Source: an uncultured Parvularculaceae bacterium (GTDB taxonomy: Bacteria > Pseudomonadota > Alphaproteobacteria > Caulobacterales > Parvularculaceae). From it: a stretch of 49,581 nucleotides of DNA. Shown here one piece after another: positions 18,841-27,557 of the stretch; positions within the stretch are counted from its first letter, which is position 1; every line of letters begins with the position of its first letter. The stretch is taken from the NCBI GenBank assembly GCA_938015425.1, contig CALLPQ010000007.1:1-49581 (forward strand), written 5' to 3'. Below the pieces are notes generated by a model that was not told the DNA's origin, made no database searches, and saw only the letters and a program-made list of their open reading frames with translations. A program made the position numbers and the translations under genes.

Positions 18841-20556
18841 TTACTTTGAATGGGTGACTTTCATATTTAAGAGATTAGGCAGAGTCTGCGGCGTTGCTTG
18901 CGCCACGCCCCCAAGTTCAAAGAAAGAAACAGCTTCATCAGGCTTTGCACTTATTTCTATTGTTCCGCCCTCTCCTAAAAAGCTTGCCACCGCATCCACA
19001 TAATCACTAAACAGAGGATTGATCGCAGTGATTTGCGAGCCCCCTAACCGCACCATAGCCGGCGCAGAACCACGCAGATCGGCACCGGTCCCCGCGCCCA
19101 TTTGAATGGCCGCAATATCAAACACTGCATCCAGTAGAGATTTATCTTTAATCTTTAAGCTGAAGTTTTGAAAATTACCAACCCCTATAAGGCCCGCTTG
19201 ATTTTCTTCTTCAACCATGGTGGCAATTTCATTAAATTTTAAATTACCCATATTCATGTCAAAAGAGAGGTCAGCAAAATTATCCGTGTTAAACGCAAAA
19301 CTCACATCTGCGCTGCCTTTTTCGTCATCCCAATCCCACACCATATTGGAATCACCTTTAACAGAATTAAGACCGTTTTTCGTCAGCACAGATCTAAACT
19401 GGTCAAACTCTTCTCCATCAGGAATATAAGCCGTAAAATCCATGACCGTATCTTTGGAGTTCGTTTTAATCACATTAGGCACAAGCCACGTAAACTGATC
19501 CATTGAAAATGTAGTGGATTTGGTTGTGGAAAGAAGCTTACCGCCAATATAGCTTTCCATATCTTTATAATCGCCGCGGCCCAAGCTTATTAAATTACGT
19601 GCCGATGTTGGGGGAATTTCCCCTTTAAGACCATATTCAAGCAACCCTGATGCATCAATTCCATTCCATTCCATGGATGCGACTTTGACCTGCTGACCAC
19701 TTAATCCAAGCGCCGCGCCAAGAGGACCATCAATCAATCCTTCAAGTTGGGGAGGAATGCCCTGAAGAGCCTCGCTCAAAGCTTCTCTGGACTGAACAAA
19801 ACTATAATCAAGATTTTTAGCAATGATGGAATTTAATTTTCCCCCGCCTATCCCAACAAGACGCATATCGGGGGCGTTCATCTTCAATTCGCCAAACTCT
19901 TTATTTTTGATATCCAGGTTCATATCTTTAAAAAACACACCGCCAAGATCAAACATATTAAAGAATTGCGCTGGTAGTGTTGCATCGCCCTTAGTGTTAT
20001 CAATTCCCCCTTGACGAAGTTTCAATTTATCGAACTCTACTCCGCCAATGGTAAAGTTTTCATATTCGTCACCCTCAACGCTTGCTTCGCTTTGAGCGAC
20101 ATTAATGTCATATAACCGGACCTTTTGGAATATGGTCTCAAATGACGCATCAAACGCAGCCGTTCCGTTTTTAACGAGATCGATTGCTTTTTCGTCCACA
20201 CCAAAAAGTTCAGCCTTGGCGATCGTAATTATCCCGCCATCGCCACTATCAAATTTTATATTTGATACAATTGTCGCGCCTAGACTTTCGTCAAACTGAA
20301 CTGAGCCATAGGGTTTTTCGCCGTCATATCCAAAAGACTCAATAAAGCCATCCAGATCAAAAGCGGATGCATTTTTAAGAGTATATTTCGCTCCAAAGGG
20401 TGACGTCGCTGATGCGGCAGCCTGGGAAACCCGGGAAGCCGAAGCCGAGCTGCTGACCGAAGACTCTGATGAGCCTACTGACTTTGAAGAATTATCACCG
20501 CACCCAAACAGGATCAGTGAAGCTGCGCCGGCAAGTAAGAATGATTTGAGTGTCAT
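18841..20556 (-). CDS. Unknown 571-residue lipoprotein
   Basis: A lipoprotein signal peptide is clear: MTLKSFLLAGAASLILFGC, with Cys19 in the lipobox LFGC. A Ser-rich linker follows and then a long, probably beta-rich periplasmic body with repeated motifs of the type FxLDGFxESFG, LxNLxFN and FxNFSLKI. These look like the alternating strands of AsmA-like or other lipid-facing beta proteins, but I cannot assign a family. The ATG at 20556 has AGGGGA upstream. It stands alone on the minus strand. Confidence 0.8.
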   Translation of the reverse strand: MTLKSFLLAGAASLILFGCGDNSSKSVGSSESSVSSSASASRVSQAAASATSPFGAKYTLKNASAFDLDGFIESFGYDGEKPYGSVQFDESLGATIVSNIKFDSGDGGIITIAKAELFGVDEKAIDLVKNGTAAFDASFETIFQKVRLYDINVAQSEASVEGDEYENFTIGGVEFDKLKLRQGGIDNTKGDATLPAQFFNMFDLGGVFFKDMNLDIKNKEFGELKMNAPDMRLVGIGGGKLNSIIAKNLDYSFVQSREALSEALQGIPPQLEGLIDGPLGAALGLSGQQVKVASMEWNGIDASGLLEYGLKGEIPPTSARNLISLGRGDYKDMESYIGGKLLSTTKSTTFSMDQFTWLVPNVIKTNSKDTVMDFTAYIPDGEEFDQFRSVLTKNGLNSVKGDSNMVWDWDDEKGSADVSFAFNTDNFADLSFDMNMGNLKFNEIATMVEEENQAGLIGVGNFQNFSLKIKDKSLLDAVFDIAAIQMGAGTGADLRGSAPAMVRLGGSQITAINPLFSDYVDAVASFLGEGGTIEISAKPDEAVSFFELGGVAQATPQTLPNLLNMKVTHSK

Positions 20557-20737
20557 AAAATATCCCCTTCAATATTATGATTAATTACCGGCTTCACGTT
20601 ACCGATAGGGTTGCATTGTGTGTTCTTATGATAAAACAGATAGTGATTCTTTGGTTAAATATCCACTAAAGATCAAAAAAAGACGATAAAACGAACAAAC
20701 AAATCGGCAAAACGAGACATAAAACGCGCAAAACCAT

Positions 20738-21349
20738 TTATCTTTTAATTTTTTGGCCTTTAATTGCAGCATTTATCAGCCTTATTGCCTCAGGGCTATC
20801 CCAAACTGCTTCTCCTGTTAGTCGGCCAATCTCGCGACCATTAGCAGAATAGAGGATTGAAACCGGCAGAATATTTGCCCCGCCTATAGCGCTAGCAAAC
20901 AATAATCTAGGGTCCGCATAAAGGTCTAATTGATCAATCTCCAACTTATCCAGATAAGCCCCTGCCGCCTCCGGCCCTCTAGGATCAGCCGCTATGGCCA
21001 CAACCTCGAACCGGGTCTTGTCAAACTGGTTTTGCAAACGGTTCAGGGAGGGCAATTCTTTCAAACAAGGCGGGCACCAAGTCGCCCAGAAGTTCACGAG
21101 AACCGTTTTCCCTTTAAAGTCCTCAAGAGATATCATTTCCCCCTTATGCTCGAACGGAATGGCGGGTGCATTGCGCGGGGGAAAGGCCAAGGTAAAATCT
21201 GCCATTTCTCCGGTTAAAAATGCGGGGCTATTATCTATATTAGGTTTTATCAAGGCCGATATTATGACATAAACCATAATAACAGCCCCTAACCCGCCCC
21301 ATATCATCAACCAAAATCGGGGCATTTTCAGATAATCACGCAGCTGCAT
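20738..21349 (-). CDS. TlpA-like membrane-anchored thiol-disulfide oxidoreductase
   Basis: The 203-residue protein has one N-terminal membrane helix (about 14-32) and a periplasmic thioredoxin fold with the active-site motif WATWCPPC. It is typical of TlpA/ResA proteins, which keep cysteines of cytochromes or copper-site proteins reduced. The ATG at 21349 ([15 protein letters not shown]) has AAGG upstream. The open frame continues upstream to 21592, but that part lies inside argH on the other strand and is not conserved. Only 25 bp separate its start from the divergent argH start. Confidence 0.9.
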   Translation of the reverse strand: MQLRDYLKMPRFWLMIWGGLGAVIMVYVIISALIKPNIDNSPAFLTGEMADFTLAFPPRNAPAIPFEHKGEMISLEDFKGKTVLVNFWATWCPPCLKELPSLNRLQNQFDKTRFEVVAIAADPRGPEAAGAYLDKLEIDQLDLYADPRLLFASAIGGANILPVSILYSANGREIGRLTGEAVWDSPEAIRLINAAIKGQKIKR

Positions 21350-21374
21350 TATTATAACCTTCAGAAATCTGTTT

Positions 21375-22829
21375 ATGACAAACCGTAACAGCCCGCCACA
21401 TGATAGGGTAGCCCCTTCAACTGATACACACAATCCAGCAAAAAATAGCAATAGCATGTGGGGAGGGCGTTTTGCTGCAGGGCCTGCCGCCATTATGCAG
21501 GAGATCAATGCCTCCATCGATATCGATAAACGATTATGGCGCGAAGATATAGCCGGATCAAAAGCCCATGCCAGCATGTTAGCCGCCACCAATATTATAT
21601 CGCCCCAAGATGCGGATAAGATTCACGCCGGCCTTGATAAAATTGCTTCTGAAATTGAAGCAGAACAATTTCTCTTTTCTGCGGCGCTGGAAGATATTCA
21701 TATGAATATCGAGGCCCGTTTAAAAGAAATTGTTGGCGCACCAGCGTCACGGTTACACACGGCGCGTTCACGCAACGATCAGGTGGCAACAGATTTCCGC
21801 CTATGGGTGCGAACAGCCTGTGATTCAATCGACATTGCCATCACGCAGTTGATGGAAATATTGGCCCGAAAAGCCTTAGACCATCACGACACATTAATGC
21901 CCGGCTTCACCCATTTACAAACAGCACAACCCATAACCTTTGGTCATCACTGTCTTGCCTATGTGGAAATGTTATCACGCGATAGAACACGGTTTCAAGA
22001 TGCCAGAACCCGCATGAACGAATGTCCCCTTGGGGCGGCGGCCCTTGCGGGTACCTCTTTTCCCATTGACCGACATCACACAGCGCAAAGTTTAGGGTTC
22101 AACCATCCTTTAGCCAACTCACTGGATGCGGTTTCCGCGCGCGATTTCGCCATAGAGGTTTTATCAGCCGCGACTATATCCGCTATGCATCTATCGCGCT
22201 TGTCAGAAGAGATCATTATCTGGGCCAGTGCGCCTTTTAATTTCATCACTTTATCGGATTCCTTTTCAACGGGGTCTTCCATCATGCCACAAAAAAGAAA
22301 TCCGGATGCGGCAGAACTGATCCGCGCCAAGGTCGGCCATATGGCCGGTGCTTTCACCAATTTAGTGATTATGATGAAAGGCCTGCCTCTTGCCTATGCC
22401 AAAGATATGCAAGAAGACAAAGCCACCACCTTTAGAGCCATTGATGATTTTGCCATGTGTCTTGCCGCTATGTCAGGCATGATGGCTGATTTAAAGGTGA
22501 ACAAAACCACGATGAGACAAGCCGCCGCTGGATCACACGCCACAGCCACAGATCTGGCTGACTGGCTGGTGCGCACGCTTAACATGCCCTTTCGTGATGC
22601 CCACCATGTCACGGGAACATTGGTGGCCCTTGCCGATAAAAACAATTGCACCCTTGCCGAGCTTTCATTAAATGATATGCAGCAAATAGAACCGGCAATG
22701 ACCGATGATATTTTTTCAGTATTAAGCGTCGAAGCTTCGGTGCGATCACGCACTTCCTATGGAGGCACGGCCCCTGATAATGTTCAAAAAGCTGCTCAAA
22801 ACTGGCTAACCAAACTGAAGGTGAATTAA
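21375..22829 (+). CDS. argH: Argininosuccinate lyase
   Basis: ArgH splits argininosuccinate into arginine and fumarate, the last step of arginine synthesis. The 484-residue protein carries [45 protein letters not shown] and the lyase signature [12 protein letters not shown] with the mobile catalytic Ser loop. From the ATG at 21375 the first 27 residues are extra compared with proteins that begin near MWGGRF, so the ATG at 21456 is a possible alternative; neither has a strong ribosome site. The gene is followed one base later by lptM and then lysA. argG is elsewhere in the window (45321). Confidence 0.96.
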   Translation: MTNRNSPPHDRVAPSTDTHNPAKNSNSMWGGRFAAGPAAIMQEINASIDIDKRLWREDIAGSKAHASMLAATNIISPQDADKIHAGLDKIASEIEAEQFLFSAALEDIHMNIEARLKEIVGAPASRLHTARSRNDQVATDFRLWVRTACDSIDIAITQLMEILARKALDHHDTLMPGFTHLQTAQPITFGHHCLAYVEMLSRDRTRFQDARTRMNECPLGAAALAGTSFPIDRHHTAQSLGFNHPLANSLDAVSARDFAIEVLSAATISAMHLSRLSEEIIIWASAPFNFITLSDSFSTGSSIMPQKRNPDAAELIRAKVGHMAGAFTNLVIMMKGLPLAYAKDMQEDKATTFRAIDDFAMCLAAMSGMMADLKVNKTTMRQAAAGSHATATDLADWLVRTLNMPFRDAHHVTGTLVALADKNNCTLAELSLNDMQQIEPAMTDDIFSVLSVEASVRSRTSYGGTAPDNVQKAAQNWLTKLKVN

Positions 22830-22830
22830 T

Positions 22831-22950
22831 ATGTTAAAAAATATAATGCTTATACTGTTTATCACATCAATTTTAACTGCCTGCGGAAAAAAGGTTCCTG
22901 TACGCCCCCCCGATACGCATAGTGATACTCATATTGAAATTACGAATTAA
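22831..22950 (+). CDS. lptM: LptM-type small lipoprotein
   Basis: This 39-codon gene between argH and lysA encodes a peptide beginning MLKNIMLILFITSILTAC, a lipoprotein signal with Cys18 in the lipobox LTAC. It continues GKKVPVRPPD, matching the short CGxKGPL.xP pattern of LptM (YifL) proteins, which assist assembly of the LptD LPS translocon. The ATG is one base past the argH stop, and GAAGGTG in the argH end serves as ribosome site. The argH-lptM-lysA order is typical of proteobacteria. Its small size means it is easily missed. Confidence 0.87.
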   Translation: MLKNIMLILFITSILTACGKKVPVRPPDTHSDTHIEITN

Positions 22951-22992
22951 ACCGTCAGTTTATCAAAACTCTTCTTCAAGGTATAAAGCCCC

Positions 22993-24258
22993 GTGCATCA
23001 CTTTAATTATAAAAACGGCACCCTCTTTGCGGAAGGTATTGACTTAGACCAATTAAGCAAAAAAGTTGGTACACCCTTTTATTGTTATAGCGAGGCCACA
23101 TTGCGCCGGCATGTGCAAGTGTTCCAGCGGGCTTTTGGCGGCGCAAATATGTTGACAGCCTTTTCCGTAAAGGCAAACTCGAATATTGCCGTTTTAAAAA
23201 TACTGGCCAGCGAAGGCGCGGGCGCTGATGTGGTTTCTGGCGGTGAATTAAAGCGCGCAAGAGCGGCCGGTATTGCCTCGGACAAAATTGTTTTCTCGGG
23301 TGTTGGCAAAACCGCTCAAGAGTTAACGCTTGCCCTGCAAGAAAACATTCATCAATTCAACGTTGAATCCGAACCCGAATTAAATCTATTAAACGAGATT
23401 GCCATTTCTCTTGGCACCAAAGCGCCCATAGCATTCCGTGTAAACCCCGATGTGAGCGCGGGGGGGCACGAAAAAATTGCCACGGGTGTCGCTGAAGTCA
23501 AATTTGGTATTCCGTGGGCCCGCGCCAGAGAATTTTATGCAAAAGCAAATGCCATGGCAGGGATCGAGGTTAAAGGGGTGGATGTCCATATCGGGTCACA
23601 AATTTCCGATCTTGCGCCGTTTGAAACCGCCTTTAAAAAGGTTGCCGTTCTGGTTACACAGTTACGCGAAGACGGGTGCACGATAGATCGCATTGACCTT
23701 GGGGGCGGTCTTGGCATTCCCTACGGGGATAGCCCCGTAAACCCGCCGCACCCTGACGAATATGCCAAAATGATTAGGCAAATCGCCGATCCGCTTAATG
23801 TTCAATTGATTTTTGAACCGGGCCGCATGATCGTTGGTAATGCCGGCATTCTTGTTTCCAAAGTCGTATACGTGAAAGAAGGAGCCGAGCGCCAATTCCT
23901 GATTATTGACAGCGCGATGAATGATTTAATCCGCCCTGCCCTTTATGATGCTTATCATAACTTAATTCCCGTTAAAGAACCAACCACGAATGAGCGTCAA
24001 GATTATGATATTGTCGGACCCATTTGTGAAACCGGTGATCGCTTTGCCAGAGATCGGGATATGCCCGTTTTAAAGCAAGATGACTTGGTGGCCTTTATGT
24101 CTGCCGGGGCTTATGGCGCTGTGCAAGCATCGGAATATAACACAAGACCTTTAATACCCGAAGTTCTCGTAAATGGTGATCAATATTGCATCATCCGTCC
24201 GCGTCCAGATTATGAAGATATATTAAAGCGAGATATTATTCCCGATTGGATAAAATAG
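22993..24258 (+). CDS. lysA: Diaminopimelate decarboxylase
   Basis: LysA is the PLP enzyme that turns meso-diaminopimelate into lysine. The 421-residue protein shows the PLP lysine Lys60 in AFSVKANSN, the glycine loop DLGGGLGIPY, EPGRMIVGNAG, and the substrate-side motif GPICETGDRFA with Cys from the other subunit. The start is GTG at 22993 (MHHFNYKNG), with AAGG 12 bases upstream. It ends the argH-lptM-lysA run and is convergent with the phosphatase gene after 8 bp. Confidence 0.96.
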   Translation: MHHFNYKNGTLFAEGIDLDQLSKKVGTPFYCYSEATLRRHVQVFQRAFGGANMLTAFSVKANSNIAVLKILASEGAGADVVSGGELKRARAAGIASDKIVFSGVGKTAQELTLALQENIHQFNVESEPELNLLNEIAISLGTKAPIAFRVNPDVSAGGHEKIATGVAEVKFGIPWARAREFYAKANAMAGIEVKGVDVHIGSQISDLAPFETAFKKVAVLVTQLREDGCTIDRIDLGGGLGIPYGDSPVNPPHPDEYAKMIRQIADPLNVQLIFEPGRMIVGNAGILVSKVVYVKEGAERQFLIIDSAMNDLIRPALYDAYHNLIPVKEPTTNERQDYDIVGPICETGDRFARDRDMPVLKQDDLVAFMSAGAYGAVQASEYNTRPLIPEVLVNGDQYCIIRPRPDYEDILKRDIIPDWIK

Positions 24259-24266
24259 AACTGGTT

Positions 24267-24734
24267 TCATTCGTGTTTTTCAAGAAAATCAAGAAAGCCC
24301 TCCGCGCCGCGCTCCAATAGGTCAAGCACCGTTTCAAACCCTTCTGCCCCGCCATAATAAGGGTCAGGGGTTTCTTTGGTTTTCGTATCACCGTAATCAA
24401 GAAACAGTTTAACCACACTGTCACGATTTGGCGGTGCCATTTCCATTAAATCTGCATAATTTGAACGATCCATTGGCAAAATAAAATCAAATTCATAAAA
24501 GTCGGAAAAATCGACTTGGCGGGCCCGTTGCTTGCTAATATCAATACCGCGCTCTGCCGCTGCTTTAATCATTCTTTCATCAGGCGGGTCACCAACATGC
24601 CAGCCACCTGTGCCCGCTGATTCAATCAGCAAATCCATTCCGCGCTTTTGTGCCTGCGCCCGCAAAACACCTTCAGCCGCGGGGGAGCGGCAAATATTAC
24701 CAAGACAGACAAATAAAACTTTCTTCACCCGCAA
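24267..24734 (-). CDS. Low-molecular-weight protein-tyrosine phosphatase
   Basis: The 155-residue cytoplasmic phosphatase carries the P-loop CLGNICRS (Cys10 nucleophile, Arg16) near the N-terminus and the general-acid Asp in TPDPYYGG. Bacterial members often control exopolysaccharide tyrosine kinases. The start is a non-ATG codon: TTG at 24734 or GTG at 24728, both within reach of AAGGG. The TTG directly follows the TGA of the upstream GNAT gene, so the two are almost certainly translated as a pair. Confidence 0.93.
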   Translation of the reverse strand: MRVKKVLFVCLGNICRSPAAEGVLRAQAQKRGMDLLIESAGTGGWHVGDPPDERMIKAAAERGIDISKQRARQVDFSDFYEFDFILPMDRSNYADLMEMAPPNRDSVVKLFLDYGDTKTKETPDPYYGGAEGFETVLDLLERGAEGFLDFLEKHE

Positions 24735-25877
24735 TCATCCCTTTACTGATTTTTCGCGTAATTTTTCGCGTGTTGTTCTGGCAAAATGCTCAAGACGCAG
24801 GGACATTTTAGGGCGCTGCAATGCATAGCTGACAATCTGGGGCCCCGCTTGACCAAGACTTAATTTATACCGATCATCACCGCCCATAAAATCATAAATC
24901 AATTGCCCCTTCTGTAAATGGTCTTCAATCATCAAACTGTGGGCCGTTAAACCCGGCTTTAATTTGTTATTCTTTTCCGTTACAAACCCACTACAATAAA
25001 ATAAAACTTGCCCTCTATCGATAAAATTATAAAGCCACCCTATCAACTGCGTTCCGGCACTAATTTTTACAAGTTCGACACTATGGTCTTTTATGCCCGA
25101 TCTGATTAAACGATGATGAAAATCAGTGTAGATAGGGTTTCCCATTGCAGATGTTTTGCCGCGGGCACGCCATTTCTCTTGATGCAATACCCCCAATTGC
25201 GAGAAAAACGCACATCCTTCATCCCCATCCCTTGCCCGTTCAATATGTAAGGGGCCGATATTTTTATAAAGTTTTAATGAACGACGGATTTGCGTGCGGG
25301 TGTTTTTGCTTAATGTACCCAAATATGAATCACAATCCTCAACCCCGTCGCGGCGCAAAGCCGCCAAATCAACATAGGCCGAACCGGCCTCCGCCCGCCG
25401 ATAAGTGTTCGGCATAATCTGTGTGGTCATTTCCTCTTGGAGATGGGTGGCCCCTGGAATGATAATCTCATCCCAATGGGGGGACTGTTGACCATTAAGA
25501 AAATCAAGCAAACTTTGCCAGACTGCTTTTTCATGATCCCGTACACAGAGTAAATTATTATACTCGATTGTCATACTATCACGGTCAACCTGCCCCGTGC
25601 TTTGCAAAACCAGCTGGCGCAGTTTTAAAACATGATGACGAACCTCAACATTTAAACAAAATAATCCAAGAGCGATATCGCGCCCATCCTCTGTTTTTAT
25701 CTCGGCAAGGAACGGCATTTCTTCCAGACCCGCAAGCCATGTGCCGATCCATCGCCATGATAAAAAGAAAGGACGCTCACTTTGACGCTCCAATTGCGTC
25801 CACCGGCGCTCTAGGCGTGTGAACGCGTCAGGGTTATTTTCTAATTGCGTAAAAATGATCAAATAGGGTTGGGTCAT
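24735..25877 (-). CDS. GNAT-fold acetyltransferase (BioF2 / CelD-like)
   Basis: The 380-residue protein resembles FemAB/BioF2-type GNAT proteins, annotated in many alphaproteobacteria as 'acetyltransferase involved in cellulose biosynthesis'. Supporting features are the N-terminal RPFFLSWRWIGTWLAG, the conserved FFSQLGVLHQEKWRARGK in the middle, and the acceptor half GWLYNFIDRGQVLFYCSGF with IYDFMGGDDRYKLSLG. Such proteins modify surface sugars or cell-envelope peptides; the substrate here is unknown. It is translationally coupled to the LMW phosphatase. Its ATG at 25877 is two bases from repeat copy E, whose end supplies the AGG before the start. Confidence 0.82.
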   Translation of the reverse strand: MTQPYLIIFTQLENNPDAFTRLERRWTQLERQSERPFFLSWRWIGTWLAGLEEMPFLAEIKTEDGRDIALGLFCLNVEVRHHVLKLRQLVLQSTGQVDRDSMTIEYNNLLCVRDHEKAVWQSLLDFLNGQQSPHWDEIIIPGATHLQEEMTTQIMPNTYRRAEAGSAYVDLAALRRDGVEDCDSYLGTLSKNTRTQIRRSLKLYKNIGPLHIERARDGDEGCAFFSQLGVLHQEKWRARGKTSAMGNPIYTDFHHRLIRSGIKDHSVELVKISAGTQLIGWLYNFIDRGQVLFYCSGFVTEKNNKLKPGLTAHSLMIEDHLQKGQLIYDFMGGDDRYKLSLGQAGPQIVSYALQRPKMSLRLEHFARTTREKLREKSVKG

Positions 25878-25878
25878 A

Positions 25879-26026
25879 AGAGCCTAGGTTAAAATATATC
25901 TCCACATAACGGGATTCGATCAGGCTCACTTTTTAAAATATAGAGCCTTGGAAGTATTGGTTTGCGGCAAACGAACGTCTGATCCAATGCTTTTTACGTC
26001 TTGTCTCGCTTTTTCGATCAGGCTCT
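25879..26026 (+). repeat. AGAGCC element, copy E (shortened first arm)
   Basis: A full 85-bp arm lies at 25942-26026 with AGAGCC and GGCTCT ends and the shared core ACGTCTGATCCA. The other arm, about 25879-25927, has shrunk to roughly 49 bp but keeps AGAGCCT at its outer end and AGGCTC at its inner end. The element fills the divergent gap between the GNAT gene (minus, ATG at 25877) and the homocysteine methyltransferase gene (plus, ATG at 26133). Confidence 0.8.
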
Positions 26027-26076
26027 ATGAGATAAACACTCAACATTTCAATAATTATCCTTGTCATCACGTTATA

Positions 26077-26110
26077 TTTTATCATATAAAGATTTCCTTA
26101 TATGATAAAA
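26077..26110. promoter_or_regulatory. 13-bp AT-rich perfect inverted repeat before the MetH-type gene
   Basis: TTTTATCATATAA and TTATATGATAAAA are exact reverse complements, separated by eight bases. The palindrome ends 22 bp before the ATG at 26133 and just ahead of its CGGAG ribosome site. It could be an operator or a weak 5'-UTR hairpin. No SAM or cobalamin riboswitch is recognisable in the 106 bp between the repeat and the start. Confidence 0.6.
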
Positions 26111-26132
26111 CCCTCTCATCGGAGTTACAGAT

Positions 26133-27200
26133 ATGCAGGATAATTTCCCCAATCGTCAAGAGCGGATAAAAGCACTTCACCTTGCATTAGAGGAAAGAGT
26201 TTTGGTGCTGGACGGGGCTGCGGGAACGTTTATCCAGCAATATGATCTTGATGAGCAAGGCTATCGTGGGGAACGCTTTAGCGCATGGGGACAAGACGTA
26301 AAGGGGAATAATGATCTGTTGATCCTCTCGCGCCCTGATATCATCACCGACATGCATAACGCCTATCTTGACGTGGGCGCCGACATTATCGAAACCAACA
26401 CATTCTCCGCCACCACCATCGCCCAAGCCGATTACGGGATGAAAGAGCTTGTCACCGAATTAAACTATGAAGGGGCGAGGCTAGCCCGTGAAGCGGCAGA
26501 CGCCGCCTCCACACCGGAAAAACCGCGGTTTGTAGCCGGTGCCATGGGACCAACCAATCGCACCGCTTCAATCTCCCCCGATGTGAATGATCCGGGAATG
26601 CGTAATGTTGATTATGACGAACTGGTCGAAGCCTATCGTCACGCCGCCAAGGGATTATTAGAGGGCGGGGTCGATATCATTCTTATCGAAACCATTTTTG
26701 ACACCCTTAATGCAAAAGCGGCAATCCATGGGGTGCAAGATCTCTTTGATGAATTAGGGTATAAAGTACCTTTGATGTTATCGGTCACCATCACCGATCA
26801 ATCAGGACGCACCCTATCTGGCCAAACCACTGAAAGTTTCTGGAACGCGGTGCGCCATTCAAACCCCTTATTGGTGGGGGTTAATTGCGCTTTGGGGCCG
26901 GATTTAATGCGTCCTTATGTGGATGAGATTTCGCGAATCGCCGATACTTATATTTCCGCCTATCCCAATGCAGGATTACCCAACGCATTTGGCGGATATG
27001 ATGAAACACCGGACTCCATGACGGTGCACCTCGAAGAATGGGTAAAATCAGGCTTGATCAATGTGCTCGGTGGATGTTGCGGCACCACTCCCGCCCATAT
27101 CGGGGCTTACGCAAAAGCCGTTCACGGATTAGTCCCACGCAAAAAGCCCGAAATTGCTACAGCCATGCGGTTATCCGGCCTTGAACCCTTCACGATGTAA
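26133..27200 (+). CDS. Homocysteine S-methyltransferase domain protein (N-terminal MetH module)
   Basis: The 355-residue protein equals the homocysteine-binding first module of cobalamin-dependent methionine synthase. Zinc ligands are visible: Cys252 in VGVNCALGP and Cys315-Cys316 in GGCCGTTP. N-terminal signatures are [14 protein letters not shown] and [16 protein letters not shown]. It ends [10 protein letters not shown], just where full-length MetH passes into the pterin-binding domain, so this is a split MetH. The partner carrying the pterin, cobalamin and activation domains is not in the window; the next gene is an SPFH protein. The ATG has CGGAG upstream. Confidence 0.9.
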   Translation: MQDNFPNRQERIKALHLALEERVLVLDGAAGTFIQQYDLDEQGYRGERFSAWGQDVKGNNDLLILSRPDIITDMHNAYLDVGADIIETNTFSATTIAQADYGMKELVTELNYEGARLAREAADAASTPEKPRFVAGAMGPTNRTASISPDVNDPGMRNVDYDELVEAYRHAAKGLLEGGVDIILIETIFDTLNAKAAIHGVQDLFDELGYKVPLMLSVTITDQSGRTLSGQTTESFWNAVRHSNPLLVGVNCALGPDLMRPYVDEISRIADTYISAYPNAGLPNAFGGYDETPDSMTVHLEEWVKSGLINVLGGCCGTTPAHIGAYAKAVHGLVPRKKPEIATAMRLSGLEPFTM

Positions 27201-27557
27201 TTTGCTACCATTATAGGTCCATCATCGTGCCCGATCAGCATATGCAACGATCTTTGCCCTGAAATTCATTTTTTTAAGGGGGTCAGCAAGGGTGCTTGTC
27301 TTTAATCAAGCCATAAGCGCTTAATGAGCGATCTTAACCCAAGATTAACCAAAACAGTCAGAAATATAATAGATTTCCCAACTGCACTCCTTTTTCAGCA
27401 TCACTGATTAGGGAACAGAAATTCGTTTATCCACATTTTAACGCTCAAAACAAGCATTCTGAGAAGTCACATAGTTTAAAAAAAGGTATTTTCAAGACTG
27501 GAAAAACCACTTTTTCGTCACAATTTATAATAGATCAGATAATGAGAAGGAAATATT
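27201..27557. other. 357-bp intergenic region before the SPFH gene
   Basis: No coding frame is supported here. The stretch holds the CtrA-type motif described separately at 27334-27348, several A/T runs, and GAGAAGGAA as ribosome site for the SPFH gene at 27558. No obvious terminator for the MetH-type gene is visible. Confidence 0.5.
27334..27348 (+). promoter_or_regulatory. CtrA-type binding motif (TTAA-N7-TTAA)
   Basis: TTAA, seven bases (CCCAAGA), TTAA, followed by CC, matches the consensus bound by the alphaproteobacterial cell-cycle regulator CtrA. It lies about 210 bp upstream of the SPFH start. The motif is short, so chance is possible; binding is an inference. Confidence 0.4.

Noticed and set aside
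25908-25927. A possible tRNA-like GGGATTCGATC motif
   Set aside because: It lies inside the shortened arm of repeat copy E, and no cloverleaf with acceptor and anticodon arms can be drawn around it.
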